A stretch of DNA of 64,000 bases from Streptomyces naganishii JCM 4654 (lineage in GTDB: Bacteria > Actinomycetota > Actinomycetes > Streptomycetales > Streptomycetaceae): NCBI RefSeq assembly GCF_014650575.1, contig NZ_BMVF01000027.1, positions 18,155-82,154 of the forward strand, given 5' to 3'. The notes beneath the pieces are model-generated. The model made no database searches and was not told where the DNA came from. It saw only the letters and a list, made by a program, of their open reading frames with translations. This document shows, piece after piece, positions 60,408-64,000 of this stretch. Every line of letters begins with the position of its first letter. The first letter of the stretch is position 1. A program made the translations under genes and the position numbers.

Positions 60408-63400
60408 GGGGGCACGGGCCGCTGTCCGAGCAGTTCGCGCAGCTCGGCCGCCACCGCCTGCTCGTCCGTCCCCTCCAGCGCCGCGAGCGCGGCACGCCAC
60501 TGCGCGTACGCCTCCTCGGTGCGGCCCCGCTCGCGCAGCAGGAGGCCGTGCTGGTGGCGGGCGAGGCCGCCGGTGTAGCGGTCGGCGCGGGCGTCGGCGC
60601 GGCGCAGCAGCTCGGCGCACTCGCCGAGGGCGGCTTCGGTACGGCCCAGCAGGCGCAGTGCGCGGACCAGGCCGAGCCGGGTCTGGGACTCGCCGTGCCA
60701 GTCGCCGTGGCCGCCGAGGATGCGCAGGCTCTCCTCGAAGTGCCGCGCGGCCGCGTCGGGTTCGCCGAGGGTGAGGTGGGCGTAGCCGATGTTGCAGTGC
60801 GCGGTGTGCTGCACGATGACGGCTCCGATCTCGTCGCCGATGGCGAGCGAGAGCCGGTGCTGCTCGATGGCGGCCCGCGGGTCGGTGTGCTCGTAGAGGT
60901 TGCCGAGGTGGCTGTGGGTGACGGCCTCGCCGTAGGGGTCGTTGAGCTGCCGTGAGCAGTCGAGGCTCTGGCGCAGCGCCTCGCCGGACTCCTCGTACCG
61001 GCCGAGCCATTCGAGGAGCAGCCCGCGGTTGTTGAGCCCACGCCGGATCCGCGAGGGCACGTCGAGGCGCTGCCAGATCGCCAGCGAGCGGTCGTTGAGG
61101 GTGAGCGCCTCGCGGTGCCGTCCGGTCAGGAAGTGCAGCCCGGCGAGGTCGCCCAGCGCGTACGCCTCGGCCGCCTCGTCGCCGAGCCGCCGCGCCAGCT
61201 CGAGCCCGGTCCGCCCGAGCACCTCCATCTCGGCGACCCGCCCGCCGCGCTGGGCGTGGGGGAAGCACAGGCGCAGGAGCAGGCAGAGGTACGCGGCCCT
61301 GCGGCGACCGGACCCGGTGGCCGGTGCGTCCGCGTACCGCTCCGTCAGGGCGACGATGTTCTCCAACTCCCTGTTCCCCCAGGCGAAGGCGTCCTCGGAC
61401 GACTCGAAGGGCGGTACGGCGAGCAGGTCGGCGCTGTGGCCGGCCGGCTGGGAGGGAGTCGGCCGGCGCCGGTCGTCCCGCTCGTGTCCGGGCTCGATGA
61501 CCGCGGTCAACAGCCGCTCGGCGACGGCGGCGTACCACCGCAGCGCGGTTTCGACGGGGTCGGCGGCTGCGTCGGGACGAGTCTCACTGTCCTCGCCGTT
61601 CTCGGTGTCCTCGCTGTTGTCGCTGTTCTCGGCGTTCTCGGTGTCCGCGAGTTCACGGGCGTAGTCGCGGACGAGGTCGTGCGGGGTGTAGCGGCCGTAC
61701 GCCGTTTCCTCGAGGAGGGCCACGTCGACCAGCCGGTCGAGGGCGGCCTCGGCCCGGTGCTCGTCCGTGCCGGTGAGGCGGGCGAGCAGCGGGGCGCTGT
61801 AGGCGGGCAGGTCGAGCGCGCCGATGCGGCGCAGGGCGAGGGCCGCGTCCCGGTCGGCCTCGCGCTCGGAGGCGGCGAGCGCGTCATGGGCGACGGCCAG
61901 GGACCGCCGTACGCTCAGGTCGTCGTACTCCAGGTTGCGCAACCTGCCTCCCTTGGCCGCCAGTTGACCGGCCAGCGCGTCCGGCGTGAGCGCCCGCCGC
62001 GCGGCCAGCCGGGCCGCCACCACGCGCAGGGCGAGCGGCAGCCCGCCGGTGAGTCCGACGAGCGGGTGACCGGCGTCCAGACCATCCGGGCCCTCCGAGC
62101 CGTCCCCACCGTCCGGCCCAAAGCCCGTGCGCCCGGAGGCCGCCCGCAGCAGGGCCGCGCTGTCCTCACCGGACAGCGGCGCGAGCGGGAAGCGGTGGAC
62201 GCCGTCCAGCGCGGTCAGCGGCGAACGGCTCGTGACGATCACCGCGCAGCCCGCGCCGGCCGGAAGCAGCGGGCGCACCTGGGCGGCGCTCTTGGCGTCG
62301 TCCAGCACCAGGAGCGTGCGCGTGGGCGCGAACAGGGAGCGCAGCAGCGCGGAGGCAGCGTCCGGGTGCTCCGGGATGTGGCGCGGGTCGGCGCCCAGGT
62401 CGCGGAGCAGTGCGCGCAGCGCCTGGGCGGGCGTGAGCGGGGGCATGCCGGGGGTGGCGCCGTGCAGGTTCACGTAGAGCTGGCCATCGGGAAAACGTTC
62501 CATCATCCCGTGCGCCGCCTGCAGCGCGAGAGCGCTCTTGCCGACGCCCGCCATGCCGCTGAGGACGACGACGGGGCTGCGCTCGGCACCGTCGCCTGCG
62601 GGGCGCGGGCCGCGCTCGGGCGTAGGTGCGGGTGGGAACGCGGGCGCGGGCGCGGGCCCGGGCTCGGGCCCGGGCTCGGGCGAGGTGAGCAAGGCGCGCC
62701 GTACGGCGGGCAGTACGTCGTTCCGTCCGGTGAAGTGGGCGGGCGGCGGCGGGAGTTGGGCGGGACGGGGTGGCTGCGGGCCGGAGTCGCCGGGCGGATC
62801 GGCCGGATCGGGCCGTTCGGCCGGTTCAGGCGCGTCAGAGACTTCGGAGGAGCCGCAGGCCTCGGAAGAACCGCAGGCCTCGGAGGTCTCCGGCGGCCAG
62901 GAACCGCCCGGCGCGCTCGCGGGGCTCACGGAGTCGCCCGCGGGGTCCGGCCCGCCGTCGAGCCGCAGCACCTCCAAGTGGGCCGCGCGGACGGCCGGGC
63001 CCGGTTCGACGCCGAGTTCGTCGGCCAGGCGGGCGCGCAGGTCGCGGTGGACGGCCAGTGCCTCGGCGCGGCGGCCGGTGCGGTGCAGGGCGAGCATCAG
63101 CTGACGGTGGTACGCCTCGCGCAGCGGATGCTCGGCGGCCAGCGCGGTGAGCTCCGGTACCAGTCCGGCGGCCCGGTCGCCCCCGAGGGCGAGCTCGGCG
63201 TCGTAGCGCCATTCCAGGAGCAGCAGCCGCCCCTCCTCCAGGCGCTGCACGACGGCGTACCGGCCCGTTCCCGAGGGCAGGCCCCCGAGCGGTGCGCCCC
63301 GCCACAGCGCGAGCGCCTCCGCGCACGCCCGCACCACCCGCGCCCAGTCCGCGCCGGCGTGCGCGGCGCGCGCCTCGGCCAGCCGGGCCTCGAACAGGTG

Positions 63401-63712
63401 CAGATCCAGCTCCCCCCGCTCGACCCGCAGCAGATATCCGGGCGGTACGGCCCGCAGCCGCTCGGGGTCGTCGAGGAGCCGGCGCAGCCGGGTCACGTGG
63501 TTGTGCAGCGAGGCGTGCGCGGAGGCCGGCGGAGCGCCGTCCCACAGCGCGTCCTTCAGCGCCTCGACGGAGACGACGTGCCCGGCCTCCAGCAGCAGCG
63601 CGGCGAGCAGCGCGCGCAACTTGGGGCTGCCGATGGGCCGTACGGCCGGCTCGTACAGGACGGGCGGCCCCAGCAGTCCGAACCGCAGCCCGTACCGCTT
63701 CACGCCGTCCAC
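60389..63712 (-). CDS. AfsR/SARP-type regulator with NB-ARC and TPR domains
   Basis: The 1107-residue protein has an OmpR-like DNA-binding domain and BTAD domain in about residues 1-250 (LRFGLLGPPVLYEPAVRPIG, then KLRALLAALLLEAGHVVSVE), a disordered linker to about 345, an NB-ARC ATPase with Walker A VVLSGMAGVGKSALALQAAH and kinase 2 LLVLDDAKSA, and C-terminal TPR repeats including YEHTDPRAAIEQHRLSLAI-type text. Such large SARPs integrate signals to control secondary metabolism and development. No cluster it might control is in the window. The GTG at 63712 is likely; GTG 63703 is possible. Confidence 0.94.
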   Translation of the reverse strand: MDGVKRYGLRFGLLGPPVLYEPAVRPIGSPKLRALLAALLLEAGHVVSVEALKDALWDGAPPASAHASLHNHVTRLRRLLDDPERLRAVPPGYLLRVERGELDLHLFEARLAEARAAHAGADWARVVRACAEALALWRGAPLGGLPSGTGRYAVVQRLEEGRLLLLEWRYDAELALGGDRAAGLVPELTALAAEHPLREAYHRQLMLALHRTGRRAEALAVHRDLRARLADELGVEPGPAVRAAHLEVLRLDGGPDPAGDSVSPASAPGGSWPPETSEACGSSEACGSSEVSDAPEPAERPDPADPPGDSGPQPPRPAQLPPPPAHFTGRNDVLPAVRRALLTSPEPGPEPGPAPAPAFPPAPTPERGPRPAGDGAERSPVVVLSGMAGVGKSALALQAAHGMMERFPDGQLYVNLHGATPGMPPLTPAQALRALLRDLGADPRHIPEHPDAASALLRSLFAPTRTLLVLDDAKSAAQVRPLLPAGAGCAVIVTSRSPLTALDGVHRFPLAPLSGEDSAALLRAASGRTGFGPDGGDGSEGPDGLDAGHPLVGLTGGLPLALRVVAARLAARRALTPDALAGQLAAKGGRLRNLEYDDLSVRRSLAVAHDALAASEREADRDAALALRRIGALDLPAYSAPLLARLTGTDEHRAEAALDRLVDVALLEETAYGRYTPHDLVRDYARELADTENAENSDNSEDTENGEDSETRPDAAADPVETALRWYAAVAERLLTAVIEPGHERDDRRRPTPSQPAGHSADLLAVPPFESSEDAFAWGNRELENIVALTERYADAPATGSGRRRAAYLCLLLRLCFPHAQRGGRVAEMEVLGRTGLELARRLGDEAAEAYALGDLAGLHFLTGRHREALTLNDRSLAIWQRLDVPSRIRRGLNNRGLLLEWLGRYEESGEALRQSLDCSRQLNDPYGEAVTHSHLGNLYEHTDPRAAIEQHRLSLAIGDEIGAVIVQHTAHCNIGYAHLTLGEPDAAARHFEESLRILGGHGDWHGESQTRLGLVRALRLLGRTEAALGECAELLRRADARADRYTGGLARHQHGLLLRERGRTEEAYAQWRAALAALEGTDEQAVAAELRELLGQRPVPPHLASA

Positions 63713-64000
63713 TGCCCTTCCTCGCGGTCACGACCGCCCGATCCGCACATGTTAGCGATCCGTTGGCGCGACCTGATGTGATCATTTCATCGGATCCGGC
63801 TCGTCGGTACGCGCGTACGGCGCGCAGCTCGGGGGAGTGTCGCCGCCGGCCTGGTCCGAGCACGCGAGAGGTCCCGGTCGGCGGAGGTGAACGACCGGGG
63901 CCTCGTTCGCGCGTGCCCCGGCGCCCACGTCGGCGGCCCGCCCCGTTATCTTCTTCGCGGTCCTGCAAGAGGGCCGCTGGCCTCCGGGTCCGGCATGACT
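63713..64000. other. Non-coding stretch upstream of the SARP gene
   Basis: I see no gene in these 288 bases. The palindrome GTACGCGCGTAC lies at 63811-63822, and an imperfect GATG/CATC dyad around TGATCA lies near 63773-63792; both could be operator sites for the large regulator, but neither is supported by a repeat elsewhere. Confidence 0.3.

Overview
The window is chromosomal DNA from a Streptomyces or a very close relative. The evidence is the very high GC content, frequent GTG starts, GTGA and ATGA gene junctions, and the content itself: lsr2, a TipA-type regulator, DUF397/XRE/ATPase regulatory genes, a SARP-type regulator and actinobacterial folate, NAD and CoA gene orders. It reads as ordinary core chromosome. 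I see no prophage, integrated plasmid, biosynthetic cluster, rRNA, tRNA or CRISPR array. The only mobile-looking DNA is two copies of a short element with terminal inverted repeats.

Layout. 1-9160: a partial TetR regulator, a secreted M23 peptidase, a secreted HAD phosphatase, clpC with a ClgR-type upstream box, an SCO3374-type protein overlapping lsr2, an ArgA-type acetyltransferase behind a BlaI-type regulator, and two uncharacterised genes. 9163-14947: a tightly coupled minus-strand operon of DUF2520 protein, a 72-residue repeat peptide, panC, nadB, nadC and coaX, joining pantothenate/CoA and NAD synthesis. 15134-26674: a threonine-aldolase-like enzyme, an ArsR-type regulator, a TmrB-like protein, a two-component system, a methyltransferase with a roughly 200-residue low-complexity insert, a lone NuoD-like protein, two PH-domain membrane proteins and a coiled-coil protein. 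26763-29932: a divergent membrane esterase and an MprF-like lysyltransferase, the latter with an ECF-type promoter. 30126-42369: folP, an NTF2-like gene, folB, folK and DUF3180 converge on folE, ftsH, hpt and tilS, followed by a metalloprotease, a PBP4-type carboxypeptidase and ppa.

42496-51444: a Thr/Ser exporter-like protein, a DedA protein with a Gln/Tyr-rich tail, tipA with its MerR-type promoter and internal TipAS start, a ClC-type channel next to glutamate decarboxylase, a DinB-fold protein and an aldehyde dehydrogenase. 51630-53768: an XRE-DUF5753 regulator, an RsbW-like ATPase and a DUF397 protein; the ATPase and DUF397 genes share an almost identical 28-bp upstream element. 53806-64000: a leaderless VOC-ArsR-SRPBCC operon with an inverted-repeat operator, two lipoproteins, a DUF2786 protein, a leaderless HTH/double Clp_N protein with paired operators, a family A DNA polymerase and a SARP/NB-ARC/TPR regulator.

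Three themes recur. Several conserved enzymes carry in-frame GC-rich low-complexity insertions or tails. Several regulators sit beside clear self-directed operators, and at least two of those promoters appear to make leaderless mRNA. The short element's ends coincide with the TAG stop codons of adjoining genes.
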